From Pectobacterium carotovorum (GTDB lineage Bacteria; Pseudomonadota; Gammaproteobacteria; Enterobacterales; Enterobacteriaceae), in assembly GCF_900129615.1 (NCBI RefSeq), contig NZ_FQWI01000007.1:124001-188000 (forward strand): a stretch of 64,000 nucleotides of DNA, read 5' to 3'. A model generated the notes under the pieces. It saw nothing but the letters and a program-made list of their open reading frames with translations, was not told the DNA's origin and ran no database searches. Made by a program: the position numbers and the translations under genes. Shown in pieces: positions 30,322-40,192 of this stretch (its first letter is position 1; the number at the start of each line of letters is the position of its first letter).

Positions 30322-30361
30322 TTCGCCACAAAAATAGGCGCGTCATTAAACGAAATACAGT

Positions 30362-30390
30362 TGGGGCAACGCACCGCCCCACTATTTTTA
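30362..30390 (+). terminator. Probable terminator after avtA
   Basis: Inverted repeat tggggc / gcccca with an 8-base loop, followed by a T-rich run (ctattttta). Confidence 0.65.
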
Positions 30391-30859
30391 CCGCCTACTT
30401 TCAGCATTCCAAGACCAGGCATTTCCCTCTTTATTATTCACTCTCCCAGTTTTGCCATCCTATTATTATCGTTCATAAAATCAGGCAGCTAACGATTAAA
30501 AATCAGAATTATTTTTTGTATTTTTAATCGGTAATAACATTGATTTACTCCCAACCAATAGTTAACTCCTTCAAAAAAGACGACCATCTCACAACCCTAA
30601 CCAAAACTTTCAGCATAACTACGCATTCTGCGCAATTTCTTGCTCACTTTCTGGTGTAAATCACTTTTTGCGCAATGTCTGCAAACGATTCGCGAAGTCT
30701 GCGCAACTTCTTGCTTAAATTTTGCTTAGTAAAAATTTGAATTAGGCAAATTCACTTATAAAACAAACAGATAAAAAATGGCATATGAATTGCTATGTGA
30801 ACGGCGAAGTACTAACCCCGTTTAACAATTCATTTCGTTCAACAACAAGGAGCAAGACT
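30391..30859 (+). promoter_or_regulatory. hcp upstream region with three TGCGCAA repeats
   Basis: About 470 gene-free, AT-rich bases. The heptamer tgcgcaa occurs at 30629, 30669 and 30700; the first and third sit in a longer shared block (ctgcgcaa-ttcttgct with one mismatch). Such spaced direct repeats upstream of a secretion gene could be operator sites, but the binding protein is unknown. The hcp ribosome site AAGGAG is at 30847-30852. Confidence 0.45.
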
Positions 30860-31378
30860 ATGCCAACTCCATGCTATATCAGCATCGAAGGTAAAACTCA
30901 GGGCAACATTACCGCGGGTGCTTTCACTTCTGATTCTGTCGGCAACATCTATGTGGAAGGCCACGAAGACGAAATGCTGGTACAGGAATTCAAACACATC
31001 GTCACCGTACCGACCGACCCGCAGTCTGGTCAGCCGTCCGGTCAGCGTGTACACAAGCCGTTCAAATTCACCGTCGCGCTGAACAAAGCCGTACCGCTGA
31101 TGTACAACGCCCTGGCGTCTGGCGAAATGCTGCCGACCGTGACCCTGAAATGGTACCGCACGTCGGTTGAAGGTAAGCAAGAGCACTTCTTCTCTACCGT
31201 GCTGACCGATGCCACCATCGTTGACGTTAACTGCCAGATGCCACACTGCCAGGATCCAGCGAAGCTGGACTACACCCAGCTGATCGAAGTGTCGCTGGCC
31301 TACCGCAAAATCGATTGGGAACACACCGTTGCAGGAACTTCTGGTTCCGATGACTGGCGTGCGCCGGTCGAAGCGTAA
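30860..31378 (+). CDS. hcp: Type VI secretion tube protein Hcp
   Basis: 172-residue Hcp-family protein forming the hexameric inner tube of the T6SS and acting as a chaperone for small effectors. It starts MPTPCYISIEGKTQG, the family N-terminus, with AAGGAG 7 bases upstream; a longer frame from 30785 has no such site. First gene of the hcp-vgrG-eag-rhs cassette. No T6SS structural genes occur in the window, so this is an auxiliary cluster served by a sheath encoded elsewhere. Confidence 0.95.
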   Translation: MPTPCYISIEGKTQGNITAGAFTSDSVGNIYVEGHEDEMLVQEFKHIVTVPTDPQSGQPSGQRVHKPFKFTVALNKAVPLMYNALASGEMLPTVTLKWYRTSVEGKQEHFFSTVLTDATIVDVNCQMPHCQDPAKLDYTQLIEVSLAYRKIDWEHTVAGTSGSDDWRAPVEA

Positions 31379-31387
31379 TAGCTACTT

Positions 31388-31412
31388 AACCCGGGCATGC
31401 CCGGGTTTTCTG
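31388..31412 (+). terminator. Hairpin between hcp and vgrG
   Basis: A perfect 9-bp inverted repeat (aacccgggc / gcccgggtt) with a 2-base loop and a short T-run. It probably lets hcp be made in excess over vgrG by partial termination. Confidence 0.8.
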
Positions 31413-31468
31413 CATTGAGCCATGGCCCACGCCATGCCTGAGTGTGGATGACAGCATCAGGATGACGG

Positions 31469-33322
31469 ATGGCAAACAGTACAGGATTACAGTTCACCGT
31501 TAAGGTCGGCGCATTGCCTGCATCGACTTTTTCCGTAGTGGATTTTCAGCTCAGCGAGGCACTTAACCAGCCGTTTGCCCTGTCGCTGAATCTGGCCAGC
31601 CCCTTACCGGGGATCGATTTTGGTGCTGTTCTCGACCAGCCCTGCGAACTTCTGGTGTGGTACGAAGGCGAACTCCAAAGACGCGTGAGCGGTATTGTCA
31701 GCGCGTTCGCACAGGGTGACACCGGCTTTCGCCGCACGCGCTATCAGGCAGAAGTCCGTCCGGCGCTGTGGCGTTTGGGGCTGCGTACCAATGCCCGAAT
31801 CTTTCAGGCACAGAAACCGGAAGCCATTATTGGCGCACTGCTGGAAGAAGCGGGCATCACCGACTACGCCTTTGCGCTGCGTAATGAGCACGCGGTGCGG
31901 GAATACTGCGTGCAGTATCGGGAAAGCGATTTAGCCTTTATCACCCGACTGGCCGCCGAGGAAGGCCTGTACTTCTTCCATGAGTTTGAGGAAGGCAAAC
32001 ATCGCCTGGTCTTTGCCGACGATGCCGGCGCATTGGCCAAAGGCCCTGAGCTGTTTTTCAACCTTGCTACACAGGGGCTGAGCGAAGGGGCGTACGTACG
32101 CCGTTTCCGCTATGCCGAGGCGGTACGCACTGCCGAGGTCGCGCTGAAGGATTACAGCTTCAAAACCCCTGCCTACGGATTGCTGCACAACAAGATGAGT
32201 GGTGAGCTGGAGCACCAGCGCGAAAGTTACCAGCACTTCGACTACCCCGGTCGTTTTAAACAAGATCCGAGCGGCAAGGCCTTTACCGGCTATCGGCTAG
32301 ACGCACTGCGAGCGGGTGCGATGACCGGTTCAGGCGAGTCCAATGCCGCTGAACTGATGCCGGGCAGCAGTTTTACCTTAACCGAACACCCCAATCTGGC
32401 ACTCAATATCGGCTGGCAACTGGTTGCCATCACACACAGCGGACAGCAGCCGCAGGCGCTGGAAGAAGAAAGCGGCGGCGAACCGACCACCTACAGCAAC
32501 AGCTTCGAAGTCGTGAAAGCCAGTACCACCTGGCGTGCTGATCTGCCGTACAAGCCGATGGTAGACGGCCCGCAAATCGCCACCGTCGTCGGCCCGGCGG
32601 GTGAAGAGATTTACTGCGACCAGTATGGCCGGGTAAAACTGCAATTCCCGTGGGATCGCTACGGTGCGAGCGATGACCAGAGCTCCTGCTGGGTTCGCGT
32701 CAGCCAAGGCTGGGCCGGTGGTCAGTACGGCCTGATCGCTATTCCGCGCATCGGCCATGAAGTCATTGTGAGTTTCCTCGAAGGCGATCCAGACCAGCCG
32801 ATCGTGACGGGCAGAACCTTCCACGCCACCAATCCATCGCCCTATCCGCTGCCCGCCAACAAGACGCGCACCTCAATCCGCACATCAACCCACAAAGGCG
32901 CAGGGTTCAACGAACTGCGCTTTGAAGATCAGGCTGGTCAGGAAGAAGTGTTTATTCATGCTCAGAAAGACATGAACACCGTAGTGCTGAATAACCGCAG
33001 TACATCGGTGAATGTGGATCACAACGAAAACATTGGCCGCGATCAGACGGTCGTCGTGCAGCAGAACCAGACGGTTTCCGTCATTGCCGATCAGATTACT
33101 GAGATCCAAGGGGAGCAAACGGTGGTGGTGAAGAAAAACCGGAGCACCGTCGTAGAAGACAACGAAACGCTGAGGGTGACGAACGATATCTTTATCCACG
33201 CCGAAGATGGCAGCATTCAGATTGGTACGGGTGCGGGCTATATCTCAATCAAGCACAGCGGGGATATTGAGATCGTCGGGAATAACCTGACGCTGAACGG
33301 CACCCGTATCGATTTGAATTAA
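31469..33322 (+). CDS. vgrG: Type VI secretion spike protein VgrG
   Basis: 617 residues: gp27-like base (residues about 1-360), gp5-like OB fold ([14 protein letters not shown], about 385-400), then a C-terminal triple beta-helix needle with repeated valine-rich strands to the end. No extra effector domain is fused at the C-terminus, so the cargo is the PAAR-tipped Rhs protein encoded downstream. AGGA lies 6 bases before the ATG. Translation ends 8 bases before the eag start. Confidence 0.95.
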   Translation: MANSTGLQFTVKVGALPASTFSVVDFQLSEALNQPFALSLNLASPLPGIDFGAVLDQPCELLVWYEGELQRRVSGIVSAFAQGDTGFRRTRYQAEVRPALWRLGLRTNARIFQAQKPEAIIGALLEEAGITDYAFALRNEHAVREYCVQYRESDLAFITRLAAEEGLYFFHEFEEGKHRLVFADDAGALAKGPELFFNLATQGLSEGAYVRRFRYAEAVRTAEVALKDYSFKTPAYGLLHNKMSGELEHQRESYQHFDYPGRFKQDPSGKAFTGYRLDALRAGAMTGSGESNAAELMPGSSFTLTEHPNLALNIGWQLVAITHSGQQPQALEEESGGEPTTYSNSFEVVKASTTWRADLPYKPMVDGPQIATVVGPAGEEIYCDQYGRVKLQFPWDRYGASDDQSSCWVRVSQGWAGGQYGLIAIPRIGHEVIVSFLEGDPDQPIVTGRTFHATNPSPYPLPANKTRTSIRTSTHKGAGFNELRFEDQAGQEEVFIHAQKDMNTVVLNNRSTSVNVDHNENIGRDQTVVVQQNQTVSVIADQITEIQGEQTVVVKKNRSTVVEDNETLRVTNDIFIHAEDGSIQIGTGAGYISIKHSGDIEIVGNNLTLNGTRIDLN

Positions 33323-33330
33323 GGATGACT

Positions 33331-33738
33331 ATGTATCAGATGAATGAAGGGACGCTGGCTATCCCCGCCGATTGGCGCGATGAATCACTCCATGTTTTTG
33401 TCCTGCCGGGGGATGCCATCAATCTGGTTGTTAACCGTACCCCAATTGACTTCGGTCTGACGGCAGAGACGGTTTATCAGCAGACGTTGGCCCAGTTTGC
33501 AGCACACCTGAAAGGGTATGAAGAGCGCGGCGTTTGGACATTAACGCTGGATGGGCAGCCTGCACACGGTCTGGAATATACCTGGCGGTCACCGGAAGGG
33601 CCGATGCATCAGGTTGTCGTGATGCAGGTGCGCGGTGAGTTATTGATGACGTTTACCGTAACCGTAGCAGGCGAGCTCAGTGCGGAGCAGAAGACAGCAA
33701 TGCTGGCGGTGGTCGAGACATTTAAAGCTGCCACCTGA
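33331..33738 (+). CDS. Eag-type T6SS effector chaperone (DUF1795)
   Basis: About 135 residues of the DcrB/DUF1795 family. Eag chaperones bind the hydrophobic N-terminal segments of the cognate effector and mount it on VgrG. The gene sits between vgrG and a PAAR-Rhs gene whose N-terminus has such membrane segments, exactly the expected context. An in-frame ATG lies two codons upstream at 33325, but the AAGG ribosome site fits 33331 better. Confidence 0.88.
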   Translation: MYQMNEGTLAIPADWRDESLHVFVLPGDAINLVVNRTPIDFGLTAETVYQQTLAQFAAHLKGYEERGVWTLTLDGQPAHGLEYTWRSPEGPMHQVVVMQVRGELLMTFTVTVAGELSAEQKTAMLAVVETFKAAT

Positions 33739-33749
33739 AAGGAGTCATC

Positions 33750-36700
33750 ATGCTGAGTGACATTCTAAACCGTGTTGCCCGCGTCGGTGCCATGCACGCA
33801 GGCAAAGGCCCGACGCCGCCTGCTGGTCGTCCTCAACCGGGCCAGGGAAAAGCACCGACATCACCGGGCAAAACCATCAAACACAAAAGCTTTCTCGGCG
33901 CGCTGGCTGGAGCAATCGCAGGGGCGGTTGTGGCAGCCGTGGCATTTGCCGCCGCCGCTGCCGTGGCGGGAGCCATTGCCGTCGCCGTTGTCGGGACGGG
34001 TGGCATGGGGGCAGCACTGGTTGTCGGGGCAGTCAAACTGGCGGTGGGATTTGGCGCAGTCAGCTTGCTCGGGGGGCTGATCAGCAGCGTCTCCAGCAAG
34101 GTGTCCGCTATGGTAGACAGCGGCGCGCCGCCGTTTGGGCCCGTTTCTTCTGGTTCAGGTACGGTGTTTGCGGAGAAACAACCCATTTCCCGTGCCGAAG
34201 TTGACACCGTTGCCTGTACCAAACACAACTCGCCCCAGTTGATTGCGCAAGGAAGCGAGACTGTCTACGTCAATGGATCACCGGCCGCACGTATCGACGA
34301 TAAAACCGTCTGTGGCGCCACCATCAAGGAAGGAGCATCAACCGTCTTTTTTGGCTCCGGTCAGCAAACCTGTCTGGAGATGAGTGACGAATTCAGCTGG
34401 TGGGAAAAAGCGCTACTGATCGCGGTGGAGTTTCTGGTTCCGCCCAGCCGGGGCATGTTCAAAGGACTCGGCAAGCTGTTTACACGTGGGCCAACCGCAG
34501 TGCTCAAAGGCATGCGCATGGGTGCGTTAAGAACAGCGGTGGGGCTACGGAGAGCGGTTCGCTGTGCCAGCAAAGGCTTTAAAAATAACAAAGGTTTGGC
34601 ACGCTTTAAGGAAGCGACCCGCGGTTTCCTGAAAGATCCGGTCTACATTCCCAGCGGGGATGTGATCGAGATGCGTCAGGATATTGAGCTGGGGCAAACA
34701 CTTCCTCTGCTTTTTGAGCGCACTTACCGTTCCGCTGCCACCCATACTGGGCTGCTGGGACGCGGCTGGTATGACACCTGGAGCGAAACGGCACAGGTCA
34801 GCCGCGACGGCCTGAATACCCACGTCGTCATCACACTGGCGCAGGGATACGATATCGATTTCACCTTCCATCAGGATGTGCAGTCGGTATTTTGTCCGCT
34901 CTATCCCGCTTTTACTCTGTATCGACGGGCAAAGGGCTTTAGCCTATGGGATCGTGACAGCCTCACCTGGCGTGAATTCGATGTGCCTCAGGGCAATCAG
35001 CTACTCCTGTCTTCGATACATGACCCGCACGACAATCGCATTACCCTGATCCGCGATCCAAAAGGCTATCTGCGCAAGGTGCGCCACAGTGATGGTATCG
35101 AGCTGCTGCTGGTGTGGCGAGGCGAGTATCTGCACCAGATACAGCGTATTGATACCGGGCAGAAAACCCTGCTGGCTGAATACCGACAGGATGAACAGGG
35201 CCGACTGGTCGAGGCTGATGCTGCCCATGCCTATCATCTGTTCTACGACTACGACAAAGAAAACCGACTCACGCGCTGGCATGACAACGACCAGACTTGG
35301 GCGCGCTACGACTATGATCATCAGGGTCGCTGCGTCTACACCACCTGTGCCGACGGCTATCTGACGGCGCATTTTGAGTATCTCGACGATCGCGTCGTCA
35401 TGACCGACGGATTAGGTCAGCGCAGCGAATTTGGCTTCAATCACCTGCACCTGATGAGCTGGGAAAAATCCCCGTTAGGGCACGTCACCCGCTACGACTA
35501 CGACGACCACGGCAACCTGCTGCGTGAGATTTCCCCAGCAGGCCGGGTGGTTGAGTTCACCTATCTGGACGACAGCGGTCTGGTGAGCGCTTTCACCGAC
35601 GGCAGCGGTCATGCCTGGGCCTATGACTACGACGACGCTCAGCGGTTATGCGGTATCACCGACCCGCTGGGGCGCATCTGGCAATGGGCGTTCGATGAGG
35701 CGGGCAACCCGGAGAAGCTCACGGGGCCAGATACTCGCGAAGTACGATTTACCTGGAACCGCCACGGCCTGCTGACGCAGGTGAGCGATCAGGCAGACGA
35801 GGTTCAGGCGCGGCTGCGTTACGATCATCGCCAGCGACTGTTGAGTGCCAGTGATGCGCTGGGGCGCACCCAGCAACTGCGCTATGACCAGCAGGACAGA
35901 GTCGTGCAGTGGCAACGGCCGGACGGCGCGCAATACCGGCTGGGATATCGTCGTGCGAGCTGGAAGCTGCCGGAGCAACTGATACGCCCCGACGAAAAAG
36001 AAGAAAAACGCCAGTACGACAAGCATAACAACCTGCTGAGCTATGTGGACGGCAACGGGGCACTGTGGCGTCAGAGCTACGGCCCCTTTGACCTGCTCAC
36101 CTCGCGGACGGATGCACAAGATCGCACCTGGCGTTACGAGTACGACAAAGAGAGCCAGCAACTGGTCGCCGTTGTCGCCCCGGACGGCAACCGCTGGCAA
36201 TGGTGGCTGGATGCCGATGCGCGGGTCATCCGCGAGCGGGATATGGCGGGCACCGACACCCACTACACCTATGACGAAGACGGCCACTGCATCGCCATCC
36301 GTAATGGCGAAGGCGAAACCCGCCACTTCCTGTATGACGGACGCGGGTTGCTCATCAAAGAAACCGCACCAGACGATACTCTGCATTATCGCTATGACGC
36401 CGCAGGCAGGCTAGTCGAAGTCACCTCCGCGACCAGTCATGTCCAACTGGAGTATGACCTCCGTGACCGGGTGGTACGGGAGTGGCTGAACGGCACCCTG
36501 CTCACCCGCCAGTTTGACGATACCGCACGCACTGTAACGCGGACGCTGGCCAGAGAAGATGAGCGCGATGACGCATTGACCAGCACGTTCAGCTATAGCG
36601 CAGCGGGTGAACTGCAACAGGTACAGTTGCCGGACGGCGCGGAGCTCACCCTTGTCCATGATGCCGCCGGGCGGGAAGCCTCCCGTTCAGGCGGGGCGTT

Positions 36701-38144
36701 TGTCCAGCACCGCGAATATGACGTGATGGGCTGGCTGACGCGCGAAATGAGCGGTCAGCAGCAGGATGGGCGCCTGCATGCCACACAGACAAGGGAATAC
36801 CTGTATGACGGCGCAGGTAACCTGGCTGGCGTTCGCCATAACCGTGAAACCCGAGGCTATCGTCTGGACGCTACCGGGCGCGTGCTGTCCGTCCTGAGCG
36901 GTGGTGCAGGGCGTGCGGTCGAAACCGACGAAGCCTATCGCTATACCCGCAACGGCCTGCCGCAGGATACCGCACGACTCACCGAATGGCAGGCGGGCAG
37001 GCTGACTCAGCACGACGATACCCACTACCAGTACGACAAAGCCGGGCGGCTCATCCGTAAACAGGTCGTTCAGCCGGGCTACCGTCCTCAGGTCTGGCAC
37101 TACCGCTGGGACAGCCGTAACCAGCTCAGAGTCGTTGACACCCCGACGGGCGAACGCTGGTTCTACCGTTATGACCCATTCGGACGACGTACCGGCAAAC
37201 GCTGTGAGCAGACGCAGGATGATATCCGTTACCTGTGGGACGGCGACCAGATAGCCGAAGTGCGCCATTACCGCAGCGGTGAACGCGTTGCCCGCCGGCA
37301 CTGGGTACACAACGGCTGGGAGCTGCTGGTTCAGCAGCGGCAGAATACTGACGGACGCTGGGAAACCGATTTTGTCACCAGCAGCCAGAACGGTGAACCG
37401 CAGGCCCTGTACCGACCCGACGGCACACTGCGCTGGCAGGCACCCAAAAGCACCCTCTGGGGCCAGCGACCAGGCTCCACGGAAGACCCTGCCGACCCGG
37501 GCCTTGCCTTTGCCGGACAGTACCGTGACACCGAAAGCGGGCTATGTTATAACCGTTTTCGGTACTACGACCCGACTGGTGGATGTTATGTCTCGCCTGA
37601 CCCGATAGGGATAGCGGGGGGTGAGAGTAACTATGGGTATGTGCAGAATCCCAATGAATTAATAGATCCATTAGGGTTAGCTGGATGCAGTAAGTACCTA
37701 AAAGGATGGGGAAGAGGAAAAGCAGGATTTGAGAAATTCTGGAATAACTCGACACAGAAGCAATTCATGAACGCATGGAGTAATCCAAAGTTTAAAGAAA
37801 ATATCATGGATCGACTTCGTAAAGCCGGTGGTTCAAAAGGCGGGGGGTTTCATGAATGGTTACCTGTCTCTCAAGCTGACAAATTTAAACAAATGGGTGT
37901 TTCGTTTAACGACTATATGAAGTGGAGAACACCGACTGGCCAGGTTAAGTTCTTGGACGACCTTGGTGTTATGGGGACGCATACTCTGCCACATAGCGGT
38001 GGTGTTACGACCCAGTCGTCATTAGCCCACAGTGAGCTTATTAAAATTGCTGGTAAAGCCACGGATATAAATAGTTATCTAAATGCTGTGAGAAAATGGT
38101 CTAGTAAACGGCTTCCATTTGGTCCATTTGATCTTCCATTTTAA
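33750..38144 (+). CDS. Full-length PAAR-Rhs T6SS effector with variable toxin tip
   Basis: 1464 residues. The N-terminus has Ala/Gly-rich hydrophobic segments (about 48-115), which the Eag chaperone should shield, then a PAAR domain (about 125-210) that caps VgrG. From about 300 to 1280 it is the Rhs/YD-repeat shell. The end of the core shows DPIGIAGG near residue 1284 and IDPLGLAGC near 1305-1313, the self-cleavage region that releases the tip. The last roughly 150 residues are the toxin; I do not recognise its family. HEWLP and two later His-containing segments hint at a nuclease, weakly. AAAGGAG precedes the ATG. An immunity gene follows 17 bases later. Tip codon use is much more AT-rich than the core. 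Confidence 0.93.
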   Translation: MLSDILNRVARVGAMHAGKGPTPPAGRPQPGQGKAPTSPGKTIKHKSFLGALAGAIAGAVVAAVAFAAAAAVAGAIAVAVVGTGGMGAALVVGAVKLAVGFGAVSLLGGLISSVSSKVSAMVDSGAPPFGPVSSGSGTVFAEKQPISRAEVDTVACTKHNSPQLIAQGSETVYVNGSPAARIDDKTVCGATIKEGASTVFFGSGQQTCLEMSDEFSWWEKALLIAVEFLVPPSRGMFKGLGKLFTRGPTAVLKGMRMGALRTAVGLRRAVRCASKGFKNNKGLARFKEATRGFLKDPVYIPSGDVIEMRQDIELGQTLPLLFERTYRSAATHTGLLGRGWYDTWSETAQVSRDGLNTHVVITLAQGYDIDFTFHQDVQSVFCPLYPAFTLYRRAKGFSLWDRDSLTWREFDVPQGNQLLLSSIHDPHDNRITLIRDPKGYLRKVRHSDGIELLLVWRGEYLHQIQRIDTGQKTLLAEYRQDEQGRLVEADAAHAYHLFYDYDKENRLTRWHDNDQTWARYDYDHQGRCVYTTCADGYLTAHFEYLDDRVVMTDGLGQRSEFGFNHLHLMSWEKSPLGHVTRYDYDDHGNLLREISPAGRVVEFTYLDDSGLVSAFTDGSGHAWAYDYDDAQRLCGITDPLGRIWQWAFDEAGNPEKLTGPDTREVRFTWNRHGLLTQVSDQADEVQARLRYDHRQRLLSASDALGRTQQLRYDQQDRVVQWQRPDGAQYRLGYRRASWKLPEQLIRPDEKEEKRQYDKHNNLLSYVDGNGALWRQSYGPFDLLTSRTDAQDRTWRYEYDKESQQLVAVVAPDGNRWQWWLDADARVIRERDMAGTDTHYTYDEDGHCIAIRNGEGETRHFLYDGRGLLIKETAPDDTLHYRYDAAGRLVEVTSATSHVQLEYDLRDRVVREWLNGTLLTRQFDDTARTVTRTLAREDERDDALTSTFSYSAAGELQQVQLPDGAELTLVHDAAGREASRSGGAFVQHREYDVMGWLTREMSGQQQDGRLHATQTREYLYDGAGNLAGVRHNRETRGYRLDATGRVLSVLSGGAGRAVETDEAYRYTRNGLPQDTARLTEWQAGRLTQHDDTHYQYDKAGRLIRKQVVQPGYRPQVWHYRWDSRNQLRVVDTPTGERWFYRYDPFGRRTGKRCEQTQDDIRYLWDGDQIAEVRHYRSGERVARRHWVHNGWELLVQQRQNTDGRWETDFVTSSQNGEPQALYRPDGTLRWQAPKSTLWGQRPGSTEDPADPGLAFAGQYRDTESGLCYNRFRYYDPTGGCYVSPDPIGIAGGESNYGYVQNPNELIDPLGLAGCSKYLKGWGRGKAGFEKFWNNSTQKQFMNAWSNPKFKENIMDRLRKAGGSKGGGFHEWLPVSQADKFKQMGVSFNDYMKWRTPTGQVKFLDDLGVMGTHTLPHSGGVTTQSSLAHSELIKIAGKATDINSYLNAVRKWSSKRLPFGPFDLPF

Positions 38145-38161
38145 TTATAGGTTTTGAGATA

Positions 38162-38578
38162 ATGAGTAAGGAAAAATACGCTATTTGGTATTCTGTTTCG
38201 ACGAATTATGAAGCTATCATGGATAACTTTGCTATCAATGATAACGACTGTAAATTTGAAAGAGATTTTCATTTAAAAAACAGATTCATAGACTACGACC
38301 ATGCAATTATTATATGGTATGGAAAAGAACAAGGAGAACTAGGTAACTTATCTAGAAAAAAAAATGTAAATCTTGAAGAGGGATTTGATTTTATAACATC
38401 TAAAGTATCTCTCCTTTTGGAGAAGAAAAATGTTGATAAGATAAGCTATCTTTTTGCTTTGCCTGATTTTGAATATGAAGGTAAAGTAAAATCTAATGAT
38501 ACACTTCGCTTCGGTGGTCATGTAACTTGTGAGCGGCCAAATAGTAGTTGGCTTGACGAAATACTGAGCGATATGTAA
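38162..38578 (+). CDS. Probable immunity protein for the full-length Rhs effector
   Basis: 138-residue acidic, AT-rich gene directly after the Rhs toxin tip, the fixed position of cognate immunity. No family recognised. No signal peptide or membrane helix, so it should act in the cytoplasm, consistent with a cytoplasmic toxin. It is followed at once by a hairpin. Confidence 0.7.
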   Translation: MSKEKYAIWYSVSTNYEAIMDNFAINDNDCKFERDFHLKNRFIDYDHAIIIWYGKEQGELGNLSRKKNVNLEEGFDFITSKVSLLLEKKNVDKISYLFALPDFEYEGKVKSNDTLRFGGHVTCERPNSSWLDEILSDM

Positions 38579-38587
38579 GAGCATTCA

Positions 38588-38620
38588 TAGCCGGAAGATC
38601 CTCTTTGGATCTTCCAAATT
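38588..38620 (+). terminator. Hairpin after first Rhs immunity gene
   Basis: A 9-bp perfect inverted repeat, ggaagatcc / ggatcttcc. It begins with the same agccgga sequence as the hairpins after the other modules but has little T-run. Confidence 0.65.
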
Positions 38621-38973
38621 CTCTGTGTAATAAAATGAAAAAATATAATTTCCACACAAGATGAGATTAGTGTATTGAAGAAACTCATCATGTACAATAA
38701 ATTTTATTGCAATGATTCCTAGTCACTGAAATATGCAGGAAGCTACGCTATCAATTCATTCATCGATAAAATAGTTGAAGATTATTATCTTGGTTAGCAT
38801 GAGAAAAAGTTATAGGGGAAATATTATTAAAAGAATAAAATGAAAAGCATTAAAGTTAAAGGATGAATTAAATATCACTAAAGGAATATATTTATCCACT
38901 CTCATCAGAATAGAATTTAAAAATAAACCTTAATTAAGTTAATACTCTTTTTCAACATGGCGATTAAATTAAT
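38621..38973 (+). pseudogene. Decayed toxin/immunity remnant
   Basis: AT-rich stretch lying between two module hairpins, where other units of the array carry an immunity gene. Short open pieces remain: about 20 codons ending at the TAG near 38799 and about 29 codons ending in a TAA at 38931, in different frames. No family recognised. The position suggests an older, broken module. Confidence 0.35.
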
Positions 38974-39010
38974 ATCGGAAACGATCTCAACGACCCTTCC
39001 GGATATTTTA
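38974..39010 (+). terminator. Module hairpin, second copy (degenerate)
   Basis: tcggaaacgatc ... cccttccgga with a T-rich tail; a diverged copy of the hairpin found at 40131, 42984, 44524 and 44979. Confidence 0.55.
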
Positions 39011-39030
39011 TTTTCACCATCAGCTAAATA

Positions 39031-39152
39031 TTAATTTCGGGCTCATACGTTCAATCGTCACCATTATCGCCATCCCGGTCATAAGCCCCGACTCTTTCAG
39101 CAAGCGGCCTTTAACAACGGGTTGAGCTGTCATTATACGAGGCGTATCCCAA
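39031..39152 (-). pseudogene. symE-like remnant
   Basis: Clearly similar at the base level to the intact symE-like gene at 40193-40387 (the SGF-M-GMPI region and the upstream GYAPHN region), but with substitutions and small gaps that break the frame. It lies directly after a module hairpin, on the strand opposite to the rhs genes. Confidence 0.6.
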
Positions 39153-39164
39153 AGCATATTTTGA

Positions 39165-39280
39165 TACCACAACCACTAATGTAATGAATTCAACCCGCTG
39201 ATATTATAAGAAACTACAAACTGGCTATGTTATAGCAGGCGGCAGCCTGCCTGCCAAAACACAACCCGCAGCAATACCCA
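39165..39280. repeat. Spacer repeat, copy 1 (partner at 43200-43312)
   Basis: A block of roughly 115 bases (beginning taccacaaccactaatgtaa) recurs at 43200-43312 with few differences. In both places it joins a symE remnant to an rhs fragment, so the joint was copied as one unit. Confidence 0.75.
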
Positions 39281-39309
39281 AGCCGGGCGGTTGGTGCGCA
39301 GACAGGCGG

Positions 39310-39805
39310 CCGGTTATGGTATAACCGTTTTCAGTACTACGATGCTACGTCTCGCCTGACCCGATAGGGGTGTTGGGGGGGTGAGAGTAACTATGCTTAC
39401 GCGCCTAATCCTATTAGTTGGATCGATCCGCTGGGATTGGCCGGTTGTAATAAAGTTTACAGGCAAATTACAGCTGATGATCTTGCAAGATTAGAGCAAA
39501 GACTCACATTACAACCTAAAGGTGTGGGTGGTTCTATTTTAGAACATGTAGCAGGTCGCGATACCGGACATATATCAGCTGCAATGACAAAAGAAGCTAC
39601 TAAACGATTCAGCAGTGGTAATGGTTTGATAGAAATTGATGTGAAAAAAGCGATCCAAGGCGGAGCTAAATTTATTGACCACAATAACGTATTGCAAGCA
39701 GTAGAACGAGGTGGAAACTTAGTTGATAGACGTAATGCTAAACAAGCATTGGAGGTTCTATTTAAAGGTGAAATACCATTTGATGCAATAAAAATAATTG
39801 GTTGA
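39310..39805 (+). pseudogene. Orphan Rhs tip 2: core scar plus intact toxin domain
   Basis: A short piece of rhs core (about 39313-39430) shows a small deletion and an extra G in the run before DPIG-GG, so it is frameshifted. From 39437 a 122-residue frame is intact, starting at the AGC junction after the last core motif and running through the toxin domain. It has no start of its own other than TTG. The tip (VYR near its start, an ISA/TKEA segment, and EVLFKGEIP near its end) loosely fits the R-S-E pattern of ADP-ribosyltransferase-fold toxins; this is tentative. It is probably silent unless recombined onto a full rhs gene. Confidence 0.6.
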
Positions 39806-39834
39806 TATTTTATTAATGCAAACATGGAGTATAT

Positions 39835-40122
39835 ATGCCTGCTTTATCTGAATATAGTAATGTATATAACACAGCTTTAAATATCCTTGATAAAAAAGGT
39901 TTTTCTGTATGGTATGACGAAAATTTGGATATGTTCTGCGCTGAGAGGAATGGCTGGGATTTTATGTCCGAAACCCCATGTGGGTTGCTTGGTATTGTTT
40001 CAATTTATGAATATAAAAATCCTTCATCATATAATGAATATTGGTGGAAATTGGATGATAAAGATTTATATGTAAATATAAAAAAAGAAAAGCCTAGTTA
40101 TAATTCCGTTAGTGGTGATTAA
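39835..40122 (+). CDS. Probable immunity protein for orphan tip 2
   Basis: 95-residue acidic, Trp/Tyr-rich protein 29 bases after the orphan tip, with a GGAG ribosome site 6 bases before its ATG. No family recognised. Intact, unlike the rhs piece before it, so immunity may still be produced. Confidence 0.6.
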   Translation: MPALSEYSNVYNTALNILDKKGFSVWYDENLDMFCAERNGWDFMSETPCGLLGIVSIYEYKNPSSYNEYWWKLDDKDLYVNIKKEKPSYNSVSGD

Positions 40123-40130
40123 TAAAATGA

Positions 40131-40168
40131 TCCGGAAGCGATCCCAACGATCCTTCCGGCTTTATTTT
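40131..40168 (+). terminator. Module hairpin, third copy
   Basis: ccggaag / cttccgg stem with an inner gatc pairing, followed by a T-rich run. Nearly identical to the copies at 42984, 44524 and 44979. Confidence 0.85.
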
Positions 40169-40192
40169 ATCTGCTATTTATCGCGTGCAGCG

